Shown: positions 1 through 8,602, counted from the stretch's first letter. The stretch is DNA of 42,965 bases from Lysobacteraceae bacterium (GCA_002995625.1 PVBP01000017.1:1-42965); one strand, 5' to 3'. Notes: generated by a model not told the origin, from the letters alone. Numbers and translations: made by a program.

Positions 1-48
1 TACTGTCAACACCTCGATGGGCGGTCGGAAGGCGCGCTCAGCGATCGC

Positions 49-54
49 TAAGCT
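49..54 (+). promoter_or_regulatory. -10-like box of the first gene
   Basis: TAAGCT ends 6 bases before the ATG at 61, so a transcript started from it would begin at or within a base or two of the start codon. A poor -35 candidate (TCGGAA, 25-30) lies 18 bases upstream. The same hexamer lies upstream of the response regulator gene at 5737. Inference only. Confidence 0.3.
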
Positions 55-60
55 AGACCG

Positions 61-930
61 ATGACCCCAGCACCGCACGTCGGCGTGATCGGGCTCGGCG
101 CCATGGGCGAGCCGATGGCCCGGCATCTGCACAGGGCTGGCCGCCTCGCCGCGGTTGCGAACCGCACCATCGCCCGCGCGCGGGCACTGGCGGACGAGCT
201 CGCGATCGCCTGGGCAGCCGATGCCGCCGAACTGGCGGCGCGCTGCGACGTGGTGGTGAGCTGCGTGACCGCGGACGCCGACGTGCTCGCGATCGCCGGC
301 GCGCTGCGGACGGCCGCGCGCCCCGGTCTGCTGCTGATCGACACCTCGACGATCGCCTCGTCCACGGCCCGCGAGGCCGCCCGGGTGCTGGCCGAGGCCG
401 GCGGCGCGTTCGTCGATGCGCCGGTCTCCGGCGGCGTCGAGGGCGCGCGCGCCGGCCGACTGTCGGTGATGGTCGGCGGCGCCGACGCCGACGTCGCCCG
501 CGCGACGCCGGTGCTCGAGGCCTTCGCGGCCCGGATCACGCACATGGGCCCGGTCGGCGCCGGCCAGGACACGAAGGCGGTGAATCAGGTGCTGGTGGCC
601 GGCATCGCCGAGGCCGTCTGCGAGGGCCTCGCGCTCGGCAAGGCGCTCGGCCTCGATCGGGACCGCCTGCTGGCCGTGCTGGCCGCCGGCGCCGCGAACT
701 CGTGGTTCCTCGAGAAGCGCGGCGCGACGATGTGGGACGGTTCGTTCTCGGTCGGCTTCAAGCAGTCGCTGCTGCTGAAGGATCTCCGGATCGTGCGCCA
801 GCTCGAGGCCGCGGCCGGAACCGGACATTCCGTCGTCGATCAGGCGCTCGAGCACTACGGGTCCCTGGTCGACGCCGGTCATGGCGACGACGACATCTCG
901 GGCCTGATCCGCCTGAAGCTGCGACCCTGA
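61..930 (+). CDS. NAD(P)-dependent beta-hydroxyacid dehydrogenase (3-hydroxyisobutyrate dehydrogenase family)
   Basis: This 289-residue protein oxidises a 3-hydroxyacid, or reduces the semialdehyde or glyoxylate counterpart, in the cytoplasm. The N-terminal Rossmann fold shows GLGAMG at residues 11-16. The substrate-binding signature of the family, DAPVSGGVEGA, lies at 119-129. The catalytic lysine is K172 in GAGQDTKAVNQ. The C-terminal half is the all-helical domain used for dimerisation. Length is normal for the family. The first ATG is used and no clear Shine-Dalgarno precedes it. It stands alone, with no valine-degradation genes beside it. The substrate cannot be told from sequence: 3-hydroxyisobutyrate, tartronate semialdehyde and succinic semialdehyde reductases all share these motifs. 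Confidence 0.9.
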   Translation: MTPAPHVGVIGLGAMGEPMARHLHRAGRLAAVANRTIARARALADELAIAWAADAAELAARCDVVVSCVTADADVLAIAGALRTAARPGLLLIDTSTIASSTAREAARVLAEAGGAFVDAPVSGGVEGARAGRLSVMVGGADADVARATPVLEAFAARITHMGPVGAGQDTKAVNQVLVAGIAEAVCEGLALGKALGLDRDRLLAVLAAGAANSWFLEKRGATMWDGSFSVGFKQSLLLKDLRIVRQLEAAAGTGHSVVDQALEHYGSLVDAGHGDDDISGLIRLKLRP

Positions 931-1028
931 GCCGGTCGATCCTCGGCGGATCTGTCGCGCGGATCACACACCGGCAGCCCGTGGACGTGATAGAAAACGG
1001 TGGTCCCTGGCCGTCGACGAGCCCGACC

Positions 1029-2489
1029 ATGCCCCTTCGCCGCCTGATTGCCGTCTTCGCCCTGCTGGCACCGGCCGCCGCGATCGCGCAGCCCTCGGCC
1101 GCCGATGTCACGCTGGTGGTCAGCGGCCTGACCCAGCCGGTGGGCGTCGCGATCCCGCCCGACGGGTCACCGCGGCTGTTCGCGATCCAGCGCAACGGGC
1201 AGGTCCGCGTGGTCACGTTGTCCGGCAACACCGGGACGCTGCAGGCGACACCCTTCCTCGCGGTCGCGACCGCCCTGTCGGCCGCGAACAGCTGCACCGA
1301 CACCGATGGCGCGGTGCGGACGATCGGCTTCACCGCGAGCGGCGGCGAACAGGGCCTGCTCGGCATGGCCTTCCACCCGGGCTTCGCGACCAACCGCCGC
1401 ATCTTCTTCAGCAGCTCCGACTCGAACGGCGACTCGGTGATCTGGCGCCTGACGGTCGACGACGCCACCGCGAACACCGCGCCGGCGCTGACGCCGTCGA
1501 ACTGCCAGGCGATCCTCCGCGTGGCGCAGGACTTCACCAACCACAATGGCGGCAAGATCCTGTTCGGGCCGGATGGCTTCCTCTACTTCGGGCTCGGCGA
1601 CGGCGGCAGCGGCAACGACCCGTGCGATCGGTCGCTGACGCTCGACCCGGCCAATCTCCTGAACGGCGGCTCGTGTGCGTCGAAGGCGTCGTTCACGAAC
1701 CCCGGCGGCGGCCCGCAGGTCCGCCGCACCAGCACCCGCGCGCTGCTCGGCAAGATGCTGCGGATCGACGTCGACAACGTGACGCCTCCATCGGGCGGAA
1801 CGCCGCCGGTCGCATCGACGCTCTGCGCGAGCAACCTCGACGGCTCGGCGCAGTATGCGATCCCGGCCAACAACCCGTTCGCCGGCGCCGACCCGCAGAA
1901 CGCCTGCGACGAGGTGCTGAGCTACGGCCTGCGCAATCCGTGGCAGTGGAGCTTCGATCGCCTGAACGATGAACTCTACATCGGCGACGTCGGCCAGGGG
2001 ACCTGGGAGGAAATCAATCGCGTGACCTTCGCCCAGGCCTTCGGGCGCAACTTCCAGTGGAAGACCTGCGAGGGCCGCTTCAACCGCGGCAGCTGCACGT
2101 CGACGACGAGCTGTCCGGCCTCCGCGACCAGCGAGGTGATCCTCGCCTACAGCACCTCGAACGCCTGCTCCGGCCAGGGCTGGACCGGGGGCAACCTCGG
2201 CAACTCGGTCACCGGGGGCCATCGCTATCGCGGACCGTCGTCCCACCTGCAGGGGGTCTACTTCTACGGCGACGCGGGCAACACGAACCTTCGATTCTCG
2301 ACCGAGTCCGGCGGCGTGTGGGTGCAGCCGAACTCGGCAGTCAGCGTGGCGAATCTCGGTGGCGTGATCCTGGCCTTCGGCGAGGACCCGGCGACCGGCG
2401 AGGTCTACGTCGCGACCAGCAATGGCGGCATCCACCGGATCGGCGTCCGCGGCTCGCCGGGCCTCATCTTCGCCGATTCGTTCGAGTGA
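1029..2489 (+). CDS. Exported PQQ-dependent sugar dehydrogenase (glucose/sorbosone dehydrogenase family)
   Basis: A 486-residue protein with a signal peptide (MPLRR, then a hydrophobic stretch to about residue 20 ending AIAQ). The family is a six-bladed beta-propeller that uses PQQ to oxidise aldoses in the periplasm. Family hallmarks visible in order are EQGLLGMAFHPGF, NHNGGKILFGPDGFLYFGLG, the NPWQWSFDR...LYIGDVGQGTWEEIN block and GGHRYRG. Many cysteine pairs suggest disulphides, fitting export. The reading frame is open well upstream, but only the ATG at 1029 gives a signal peptide. The protein ends in IFADSFE, a short acidic-aromatic tail that I recall on other exported proteins of Lysobacterales and that may act as a sorting or secretion tag (inference). 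Soluble aldose dehydrogenase is the nearest specific assignment. Confidence 0.85.
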   Translation: MPLRRLIAVFALLAPAAAIAQPSAADVTLVVSGLTQPVGVAIPPDGSPRLFAIQRNGQVRVVTLSGNTGTLQATPFLAVATALSAANSCTDTDGAVRTIGFTASGGEQGLLGMAFHPGFATNRRIFFSSSDSNGDSVIWRLTVDDATANTAPALTPSNCQAILRVAQDFTNHNGGKILFGPDGFLYFGLGDGGSGNDPCDRSLTLDPANLLNGGSCASKASFTNPGGGPQVRRTSTRALLGKMLRIDVDNVTPPSGGTPPVASTLCASNLDGSAQYAIPANNPFAGADPQNACDEVLSYGLRNPWQWSFDRLNDELYIGDVGQGTWEEINRVTFAQAFGRNFQWKTCEGRFNRGSCTSTTSCPASATSEVILAYSTSNACSGQGWTGGNLGNSVTGGHRYRGPSSHLQGVYFYGDAGNTNLRFSTESGGVWVQPNSAVSVANLGGVILAFGEDPATGEVYVATSNGGIHRIGVRGSPGLIFADSFE

Positions 2490-2490
2490 G

Positions 2491-2528
2491 GCCCGGGCCG
2501 CATCGCGCGACTCGCCCTCGGCCCGGGC
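2491..2528. terminator. Hairpin between convergent genes
   Basis: A perfect 10-bp inverted repeat (GCCCGGGCCG / CGGCCCGGGC) with an 18-base loop starts one base after the sugar dehydrogenase stop codon and lies before the convergent SPOR gene end. There is no T-run, so it may act as a weak bidirectional terminator or mRNA 3' end. Confidence 0.35.
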
Positions 2529-2544
2529 AGGACCGGAAGGGCGT

Positions 2545-3141
2545 TCATCCCGCGCCCTCGCGAACCGCGATCGCCTTGATGCCGTTCGCCTCGAGCGTCC
2601 CGCGCGCAGCCTCGGCCGAACGCGCGTCGTCGAAGGGACCCGCCCGCACGCGGAACCAGTCGACGCCGTTGACGTTGACCGGGACGACCTGGGCGCGAAT
2701 TCCCATCAGCGCGAGCCGTGCCTTCATCTGCTCGGCCTCACCCGCGGACCGGAACGATGCGGCCTGGAGATACAGGCGCTGGCCCCCGCTCGCGGCCGGA
2801 CTCGCGGCCGATGCCGGTGCCGGCTGCGTCGCCTCGCGCCGGATCTCGTCGGTCGGGACGACGGTCTCCATCTCCGGCAGCAGAGTGTAGAAGTCGAACC
2901 GGGGCTTGCGTTCGGCCTCGGCCTCCGCGGCCTGGCGAACACCGGCGTCCCCGGCGGCCGGCGGCTCGGCCCGCGCATCGGGGCGCGGACCGCGGTCGCC
3001 CCGCAGTTCGGGCACCCAGCCCTGGTGGAAGGCCACCGCCGCCAGCGCAAGGCCGATCGCGATCCCGGCGAGCAGCCAGATCCAGAACGGCAGCGGGCTG
3101 CGGTCGCCGCCCCGGTATGCCTGTGATGCACGCTTGACCAT
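2545..3141 (-). CDS. SPOR-domain inner-membrane protein
   Basis: A 198-residue protein: a short cytoplasmic N-terminus (MVKRASQAYRGG), one membrane segment (about residues 18-38, ending near WVPEL), a Pro/Ala/Arg-rich periplasmic linker, and a C-terminal SPOR domain (about 120-198, with YLQAASFRSAGEAEQM and WFRVRAGPF). SPOR domains bind glycan strands lacking stem peptides and bring proteins to the division septum, as in FtsN and DedD. The start was chosen because AAGGAG lies seven bases upstream, though the frame stays open further back through argS. It begins 30 bases after the argS stop and is almost certainly co-transcribed with it, an arrangement known in Xanthomonadales. The exact division role is not determinable. 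Confidence 0.88.
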   Translation of the reverse strand: MVKRASQAYRGGDRSPLPFWIWLLAGIAIGLALAAVAFHQGWVPELRGDRGPRPDARAEPPAAGDAGVRQAAEAEAERKPRFDFYTLLPEMETVVPTDEIRREATQPAPASAASPAASGGQRLYLQAASFRSAGEAEQMKARLALMGIRAQVVPVNVNGVDWFRVRAGPFDDARSAEAARGTLEANGIKAIAVREGAG

Positions 3142-3170
3142 CCGGAACTCCTTGAGGCCGTCGATCCGGC

Positions 3171-4931
3171 CTACATCGATTCGGGTGCCGAGACACCGAG
3201 GATCGCAAGCCCACCGGCCAGCACGTGCCGCACCGCCTGGCACAGGTACAGACGGCCGCAGCGCAGTGCGTCGTCCTCGACCAGGATGTCGACCGCGTTG
3301 TAGTACGCGTGGAAGGCGGCGGCCAGTTCGCGCAGGGCGTTCGCGACCAGTTGCGGCGAACGCGCGGCGCCCGCGTTCGCGAGCGTCTCCGGCCAGTGCA
3401 GCAGCTGCTGGATCAGCTCGTGCTCGAGCGGATCGGTCAGGCGGTCGCGCGCCGCGTCGCCGCTGGCGCGGTTGTAGGCGAGACCCTTCTCGTGGGCCTG
3501 GCGGAACAGGCTCGCGATCCGGGCGTGCGCGTACTGCACGTAATAGACCGGGTTGTCGTTCGACTGCGAACGCGCGAGGTCGAGGTCGAAGTCGAGATGC
3601 TGCTCGTGGCTGCGCATCACGTAGAAGAAGCGCGCCGCATCGCGACCGACTTCCTCGCGCAGCTGGCGCAGCGTGACGAAGTGACCGGCGCGCGTCGACA
3701 TCTGGACCTTCTCGCCCTTCTCGAACAGCACCGCGAACTGGACCAGCAGGATCTCGAGCCGCGCGGGGTCGAGCCCGAGGCCGGCGGCGGCGGCCTTGAG
3801 CCGCGCGACGTAGCCGTGGTGGTCGGCGCCGAAGATGTAGACGATGCGGTCGAGGCCGCGCTCGTACTTGTCGAGCAGGTAGGCGATGTCCGACGCGAAG
3901 TAGGTGGTCGCGCCGTTCTCGCGCACGACCACGCGGTCCTTCTCGTCGCCGAAGGCGGTCGCCTTGAACCACAGCGCGCCGTCACGCCGCTCGATGTGGC
4001 CGCGCGCGTCGAGCGTCTCGATCGCCCTGGCGACGCGGCCGGACGTCGTCAGCGAGCGCTCGCTGAACCAGCGCTGGTACTCGACCCCGAACTCGGCCAG
4101 GTCCTGGCGGATGTCGGCGAGGCACCACTCGAGGCCGGCGTCGAAGACGCGCCGATAGGCCGCCTCGCCAAGCAACTGCTTGGCGCGGGACACCAGCGCG
4201 TCGACGTGGGTCTCCTTGTCGCCGCCCTGGGACTCGTCCGGCGGCAGGCCATCGCCGATCTCGAACGCCGGGTGCTTGAGCGCGTCGCCCTCGCGCTGGC
4301 GCAGGCTGCGCGCGATCTCGACGACGTACTCGCCCTTGTAGCCGTTGTCCGGGAAGCGGACCGCGACGCCGCCGAGCTCGAGGTAGCGCAGCCAGACGCT
4401 GACCGCGAGGATGTCCATCTGGCGGCCGGCGTCGTTGACGTAGTACTCGCGGTGCACGCGGTGCCCGCAGGCCTCGAGCAGGTTCGCGAGCGAGGCGCCG
4501 TACGCCGCGCCGCGGCCATGGCCGACGTGCAGCGGACCGTTGGGATTGGCCGAGACGAACTCGAGAAGCACCGACTCGCGCGAGTCCTCCGGCGCGTGGC
4601 CGTAGCGGTCGCCGGCCTCGATCACGCGCCGCACCGTCGCGGCGAGGCAGGCCGGGCTGATGAAGAAGTTGAGGAAGCCGGCGCCGGCGACCTCGACCTT
4701 CGCGACATGCCGCGACTCCGGTAGCGTCCGGACCAGCGCCTCGGCCAGCTCGCGCGGATTGCGCTTCAGCGCCTTGGCCAGCAGCAGCGCGACGTTGCAC
4801 GCGTAATCGCCGTGCTGCTTGCTGCGCGAACGCTCGACCACGAAGGCCGGCTCGTCGCCGGGCGGCAGCTGCTCGAGCCGGCGCAGGTCCAGGATCGCCT
4901 GCAGCACCAGCTCGCGGATCAGGTCTTTCAC
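3171..4931 (-). CDS. argS: Arginyl-tRNA synthetase
   Basis: Attaches arginine to tRNA-Arg (class I synthetase, cytoplasm). The 586-residue product has the N-terminal Add-1 domain, the SANPNGPLHVGHGRG block holding the HIGH-type motif (HVGH, residues 135-138), a Rossmann catalytic core, and a C-terminal DALR anticodon-binding domain with the typical YVQYAHARI segment before it. ArgRS often lacks a canonical KMSKS and none is evident here. It starts with GTG (complement of 4929-4931). The SPOR gene follows directly. The PdsR-like regulator gene lies 113 bp upstream on the same strand, but a -10-like sequence at 4962-4967 suggests that argS has its own promoter. Confidence 0.97.
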   Translation of the reverse strand: MKDLIRELVLQAILDLRRLEQLPPGDEPAFVVERSRSKQHGDYACNVALLLAKALKRNPRELAEALVRTLPESRHVAKVEVAGAGFLNFFISPACLAATVRRVIEAGDRYGHAPEDSRESVLLEFVSANPNGPLHVGHGRGAAYGASLANLLEACGHRVHREYYVNDAGRQMDILAVSVWLRYLELGGVAVRFPDNGYKGEYVVEIARSLRQREGDALKHPAFEIGDGLPPDESQGGDKETHVDALVSRAKQLLGEAAYRRVFDAGLEWCLADIRQDLAEFGVEYQRWFSERSLTTSGRVARAIETLDARGHIERRDGALWFKATAFGDEKDRVVVRENGATTYFASDIAYLLDKYERGLDRIVYIFGADHHGYVARLKAAAAGLGLDPARLEILLVQFAVLFEKGEKVQMSTRAGHFVTLRQLREEVGRDAARFFYVMRSHEQHLDFDLDLARSQSNDNPVYYVQYAHARIASLFRQAHEKGLAYNRASGDAARDRLTDPLEHELIQQLLHWPETLANAGAARSPQLVANALRELAAAFHAYYNAVDILVEDDALRCGRLYLCQAVRHVLAGGLAILGVSAPESM

Positions 4932-4961
4932 GTCGGAACCCGTCGGCGGGACAAGATCGGG

Positions 4962-4967
4962 AGTTTA
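4962..4967 (-). promoter_or_regulatory. Possible -10 box for argS
   Basis: On the minus strand the sequence reads TGATAAACT, an AT-rich patch in a GC-rich gap, with TAAACT as the hexamer about 30 bases before the argS GTG. No good -35 is seen. Confidence 0.3.
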
Positions 4968-5044
4968 TCAGTCGGATCGGTCGCGACTCCGGTTCGCGCG
5001 CCACGCACCCGGCGCGCGGGTCGGTTGGCGGCCGGTCGCGCGCC

Positions 5045-5737
5045 TCAGTCCGGCTTCCAGCGGTAGCCGGCGCCGTGGATCGTGTCGATCGCATCGAACG
5101 CGGGGTCGATCGCGAGGAACTTCTTGCGGATGCGCTTGATGTGCGAGGTGATCGTCGCGTCGTCGACCAGCACCTGCGCGTCGCGCATCAGCTGGTCGCG
5201 ACTCTTGACGTGGCCCGGATGGCGGACCAGCGCGTGCACCATCCAGAACTCGGTCACCGTGAGCGGCACCTCGACGCCCTTCCACGTGACGCGCATCCGT
5301 TCGGATGCGAGCGCAAGGTCGCCGTGGCTGATGATCGCCTCGGTCGGCGGTGGCCGGCGCAGCGCGTCGACCCGGCGCAGCAGCGTGTTGATGCGCGCGG
5401 TCAGGTGGGGCAGCGACAGGTCCTTGGTCAGGTAGTCGTCGGCTCCGAGCCGCAGGCCCGAGATCACGTCGAAGTCGCTGTCACGCGCGGTCAGGAAGAT
5501 GATCGGCAGCTGCGGATCGCGGTGGCGCAGTTCCCGGCACAGCTCGAAGCCGCCCTCGGGCTCGTCGCCGAGGCCGACGTCGATCAGCACGAGGTCCGGC
5601 AGCCGCAGCTCGAACGCGCGCGAGGCCTCGGCGCGCGAGCCGTAGTTCCAGATCTCGAAGCCGAGCCGCTTCAGCGCGTCGCTGTAGTTCGCGCGGATGG
5701 CGGGCTCGTCCTCGACGATCGCGATCGTTCGGGCCAT
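5045..5737 (-). CDS. OmpR-family response regulator, PdsR-like (dedicated sortase system type)
   Basis: A 230-residue two-component response regulator. The receiver domain (1-122) has the acidic pair E9/D10, phospho-acceptor D53 in LVLIDVGLGD, T83 and K105. The winged-helix DNA-binding domain spans about 137-229, ending GAGYRWKPD. The receiver carries TARDSDFDVISGLRLGADDYLTKDLSLPHL (residues 83-112, given here only as a landmark). That resembles what I remember of PdsR, the regulator of the proteobacterial dedicated sortase system, more than PhoB or OmpR. No histidine kinase, sortase or OmpA-like partner is encoded nearby, so it looks orphaned here. Just upstream lies the remnant of a DUF11 surface protein, a type of substrate one might expect under sorting control. 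The response-regulator call is certain; the subfamily call is moderate. Confidence 0.8.
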   Translation of the reverse strand: MARTIAIVEDEPAIRANYSDALKRLGFEIWNYGSRAEASRAFELRLPDLVLIDVGLGDEPEGGFELCRELRHRDPQLPIIFLTARDSDFDVISGLRLGADDYLTKDLSLPHLTARINTLLRRVDALRRPPPTEAIISHGDLALASERMRVTWKGVEVPLTVTEFWMVHALVRHPGHVKSRDQLMRDAQVLVDDATITSHIKRIRKKFLAIDPAFDAIDTIHGAGYRWKPD

Positions 5738-5767
5738 TGGGGCTCACTTGCGTTGGACCGGCCGCGA

Positions 5768-5797
5768 AGCTTAGGCCGCGCTCGAACGGCGGCACAA
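5768..5797 (-). promoter_or_regulatory. Candidate promoter of the PdsR-like gene
   Basis: On the minus strand TTGTGC (complement of 5792-5797) and TAAGCT (complement of 5768-5773) are separated by 18 bases, leaving a leader of about 25 bases. The -35 TTGTGC recurs in front of the DUF4124 gene. Confidence 0.4.
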
Positions 5798-5863
5798 CGC
5801 GCCACGGGCTTCGGCCCGGCCTGCGCCAGATTCGCGTGGCGCCGGTGCGACTCGCGGATGATC

Positions 5864-5893
5864 GGCCGGGCGGCGCGAGCGCGCCGCCCGGCC
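5864..5893. terminator. Very strong GC hairpin after the DUF11 remnant
   Basis: GGCCGGGCGGCGCG and its perfect complement face each other across two bases. In practice this makes a 13-bp stem with a 4-base loop. It begins 9 bases after the minus-strand stop codon at 5903. No T-run follows. It separates the remnant from the PdsR-like promoter and is the likely transcript end. Confidence 0.5.
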
Positions 5894-5902
5894 ACCGACC
5901 GC

Positions 5903-6616
5903 TCAGCCGGCGCGTCGCGCCAGCACGCCGATCGCCGACAACGCGAGCAGCCCGACCAGCAGCCACAGCGCCCAGCGCGCGTCGGCCGGAACCGGAATCG
6001 CGATCTGGCCGGCGGTCACGGCGGTCGCGCTGACCGCACTCGCGCCCGGAATCGCGGTCGGGGTGATCGTCGCGACGTTGGTGAAGGTTCCGCCGGCCGC
6101 CGGCACGGTCCCGGTGATCGCGTAGACCAGCTGGCCGCCGGGCGGGAAAACCGCGATCGTCTGATTGATGTTGTTGCCGGATCCCGACGCATTCGGACAG
6201 GCCGCGCCGTTCGAGGCCGTGCAGGTCCAGGTCACGTTCGTGATCGCCGCCGGCACCGGATCGGTGAACACGCTGCCCGCGCCGTCGGCCGGCCCGTTGT
6301 TGATGATCGTGACGATCCAGGTCAGCGAACCACCCGGATTGACCGTCGCCGGTCCGGTCTTGGTGATCGCGACCGAGATCGTCGGGCCCGTCGTCGGACA
6401 GGCGTAGTCGGTGAAGTTGATCGCGAACGGCGTGATCGTGTCGCCCGGCGAGGTCAGGGCCGGATTGGCGCCGGCGGTGCCGGGCCCGGTCGCGGCGCCC
6501 CACCAGTTGCACGGCAGGTTGCCGGTGCCCTCGTCGGGCTGGTTGTCGAAGCCGGCGACGAGACTGCCGGTGAACTGGTTGCGACTGCCGGCGATCAGCG
6601 GCAGCGCCGGTCCCAT
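5903..6616 (-). pseudogene. 3' remnant of a beta-helix/DUF11 surface protein with IPTL-like C-terminal anchor
   Basis: About 237 residues are recognisable. They begin inside a parallel beta-helix repeat end (SRNQFTGS...NLPCNWWGAATGPG), followed by one DUF11-type beta-sandwich (TISVAITKTGPATVNPGGS...FTNVATITPT). The tail is IPVPADARWALWLLVGLLALS, then a hydrophobic helix ending LARRAG, which is an IPTL/PEP-CTERM-like sorting signal. Complete relatives have a signal peptide and a long beta-helix before this point. Here neither exists: upstream in-frame codons are arginine-rich non-protein sequence, and rpe ends only 170 bp away. The ATG at 6614-6616 is the most sensible nominal start but gives no export signal. 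I read it as a 5'-truncated gene; a cytoplasmic expressed fragment is less likely. Confidence 0.6.
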
Positions 6617-6785
6617 CGGCGAACGACGGCGCGGGAGGAGTGCTCGTTGCGAATCGACGAATGGACGTCCTCGGGGCATCTCCCGCACCGACGGCATCCG
6701 CGATGATCGACCGCGGCGCACCGCGACCGCCACCGTGCCGTTGGGGACTTCGAGCGAAGGCGTTTGATTCGATGACGAGCGGCGA

Positions 6786-7457
6786 TCAGGTCGCGGATAT
6801 CGCCGCGCGCATCGCCGCGATCGTCGCCCCGTAGTCGGCGCTGCCGAAGATCGCTGAGCCAGCGACGAAGGTATCGGCGCCGGCCGCCGCGATCGCGCCG
6901 ATATTGGTCGCGTTGACCCCGCCATCGACCTCGAGCCGGATCGCGCGGCCGCTCTGGTCGATCCGCTCGCGGATCGCGCGCACCTTGTCGAGCGCCGACG
7001 GAATGAAGGCCTGGCCGCCGAAGCCGGGATTGACCGACATCACGAGGATCAGATCGAGCCGATCCATCACGTGGTCGAGCCAGGCGAGCGGCGTCGCCGG
7101 GTTCAGCACGAGACCCGCCTGGCAGCCGGACTCGCGGATCAGCCCGAGCGTGCGATCGACGTGCTCGCTGGCCTCCGGATGGAAGCTGATCAGGCTGGCC
7201 CCGGCCTTCGCGAAGTCCGGCACGATGCGGTCGACGGGCTTCACCATCAGGTGCACGTCGATCGGCGCGGTGATCCCGTAGCGACGCAGCGCCGCGCAGA
7301 CCATCGGTCCGATCGTCAGGTTCGGGACGTAGTGGTTGTCCATCACGTCGAAGTGCACCCAGTCGGCGCCCGCCGCGAGCACCGCATCGACGTTGGCGCC
7401 AAGGCGTGCAAAATCCGCAGACAGGATCGACGGGGCGATGACGGGGGGCTGGCGCAT
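6786..7457 (-). CDS. rpe: Ribulose-phosphate 3-epimerase
   Basis: Interconverts D-ribulose 5-phosphate and D-xylulose 5-phosphate in the pentose phosphate pathway. The 223-residue TIM barrel shows [13 protein letters not shown] near the start, the metal and catalytic block [16 protein letters not shown], the [11 protein letters not shown] phosphate loop, and EVDGGVN with the second catalytic aspartate. Length is normal. The ATG at 7455-7457 fits the family N-terminus ([10 protein letters not shown]), while the longer frame upstream runs into the DjlA-like gene. It starts 38 bp after that gene's stop and is likely the last gene of the cytochrome c - djlA - rpe run. Confidence 0.96.
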   Translation of the reverse strand: MRQPPVIAPSILSADFARLGANVDAVLAAGADWVHFDVMDNHYVPNLTIGPMVCAALRRYGITAPIDVHLMVKPVDRIVPDFAKAGASLISFHPEASEHVDRTLGLIRESGCQAGLVLNPATPLAWLDHVMDRLDLILVMSVNPGFGGQAFIPSALDKVRAIRERIDQSGRAIRLEVDGGVNATNIGAIAAAGADTFVAGSAIFGSADYGATIAAMRAAISAT

Positions 7458-7495
7458 CGTGGGCCTCGACGGTCTGGGTGGCGGAGAACCGGGGG

Positions 7496-8236
7496 TCAGG
7501 ACCAGCCGCGCTCGGCGCGGATCGCGTCCCACGCGGCGTTGACCTCGGCCGCGCGCGCCGCCTCGGCAGGGTCCTCGCCGGCGCGGTCGGGATGGTAGCG
7601 GGCGATCGCGCGCCGCCAGGCCGCGCGGCAGGTGTCCTCGTCGGCCTCGCGCGGCACGCCGAGGACCGCGTAGGGATCGGCCACCGTCCGCGGCCGCGCC
7701 TGCGGGGCCTCGCCACGGCGGCGGCGTTCGAGGATCGCCGCGAAATCCGAATCGCGGATCCGCCAGCGACGCGCGGCCGCCTCGAGCACGAGGCGCGCGG
7801 CGGGCGCGGCATCCGGCGTCCCGTCGGCGAGCGCGATCGCGGCGAGCTGGTCGAGCCAGACGAGCGGAAGTGCCGGATCGGTCACCGCGAAGGCCCGCAG
7901 TTCCTCGATCGCGGTTTCGGCCTCGGCCTCGCCGTGGCGCCCGCGATCGAAGTGGATCACGGCGCGGTTGCGCTGCGCAGGATCAAGACCCATCCGCGCG
8001 ATCAGCGCCTCGACGGCGGACACCTCGGCCTCCGAGACCCGACCGTCGGCGCGGGCCACGATCCCGCACAGTTCGAACAGCGGCACGAACATCGCGCCAG
8101 GTGGCCGCTTCGAACGGATCAGGCGCCGGAACCATCCGGCATCCCAGGCGTGACCGACCACGATGCCGGCGAGCAGCCCCAGCCAGTGGCGCGTCAGCGC
8201 CAGCCCGAGCATCGCGCCGACGAACTTGCCGATCAC
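7496..8236 (-). CDS. DjlA-like membrane-anchored J-domain co-chaperone
   Basis: A 246-residue protein with an N-terminal membrane segment (about 5-28, containing glycines as in DjlA), a TerB-like helical domain (about 48-165, starting [20 protein letters not shown]) and a C-terminal J domain (about 188-246) with the HPD tripeptide in ARYHPDRAG. Proteins of this plan stimulate DnaK at the inner membrane. It lies between the cytochrome c and rpe genes with gaps of 9 and 38 bp, all on one strand. Naming it djlA is reasonable, but the protein is a little shorter than the E. coli one. Confidence 0.87.
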   Translation of the reverse strand: MIGKFVGAMLGLALTRHWLGLLAGIVVGHAWDAGWFRRLIRSKRPPGAMFVPLFELCGIVARADGRVSEAEVSAVEALIARMGLDPAQRNRAVIHFDRGRHGEAEAETAIEELRAFAVTDPALPLVWLDQLAAIALADGTPDAAPAARLVLEAAARRWRIRDSDFAAILERRRRGEAPQARPRTVADPYAVLGVPREADEDTCRAAWRRAIARYHPDRAGEDPAEAARAAEVNAAWDAIRAERGWS

Positions 8237-8245
8237 GACGCCGCC

Positions 8246-8602
8246 TCAGGCGTCCGGCGGGCAGGCCGGCTGCGCCGCGTACCACGCCGCGAACGCATCG
8301 ATCTCGGCCGGCGACAGCGCACCGGCGATCGCGCGCATGCCCGGATGGCGCCGCTCGCCCTGGCGGTAGGCCAGCAGGGAGGCGCGCAGGTAGGCCTCGT
8401 CCTGGCCGGCGATCCGCGGGGTCCCGGCGGGGCCGCCGCGGCCATCGTCGGTGTGGCAGGCGACGCACAGCCCGATCTGGGCCGGAGGGCCCGCCTCCGG
8501 ACCGGCGGCAGGCGTCGGCACATCGCCACAGGCGACGAGGGCGAGCATCACGGGCATCAGCAGAGCCGCGCGGGCGGCGGCGCATCGGAGCGGGGTCGGC
8601 AT
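8246..8602 (-). CDS. Cytochrome c-family lipoprotein
   Basis: A 118-residue monohaem cytochrome c. The signal peptide ends in a lipobox (LVAC, cysteine at 25), so it is likely anchored in the cell envelope. Haem is bound at CVACH (C46, C49, H50), and M89 in HPGMRAIAG is the probable axial ligand. The pattern [16 protein letters not shown] is typical of the small class I cytochromes c5/c553 that carry electrons to terminal oxidases. Only 9 bp separate it from the DjlA-like gene, with which it is likely co-transcribed. The partner oxidase is not in the window. Confidence 0.9.
   Translation of the reverse strand: MPTPLRCAAARAALLMPVMLALVACGDVPTPAAGPEAGPPAQIGLCVACHTDDGRGGPAGTPRIAGQDEAYLRASLLAYRQGERRHPGMRAIAGALSPAEIDAFAAWYAAQPACPPDA

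Noticed and set aside
2545..3972. A 475-codon frame joining the SPOR protein to upstream sequence
   Set aside because: The upstream part lies inside argS on the same strand in another frame and is Arg-rich; the ATG at 3141 has a strong Shine-Dalgarno and gives a normal SPOR protein.
6595..7812. A 405-codon minus-strand frame across rpe and part of the DjlA-like gene
   Set aside because: It is out of frame with rpe and the DjlA-like gene, both of which have full family motifs.
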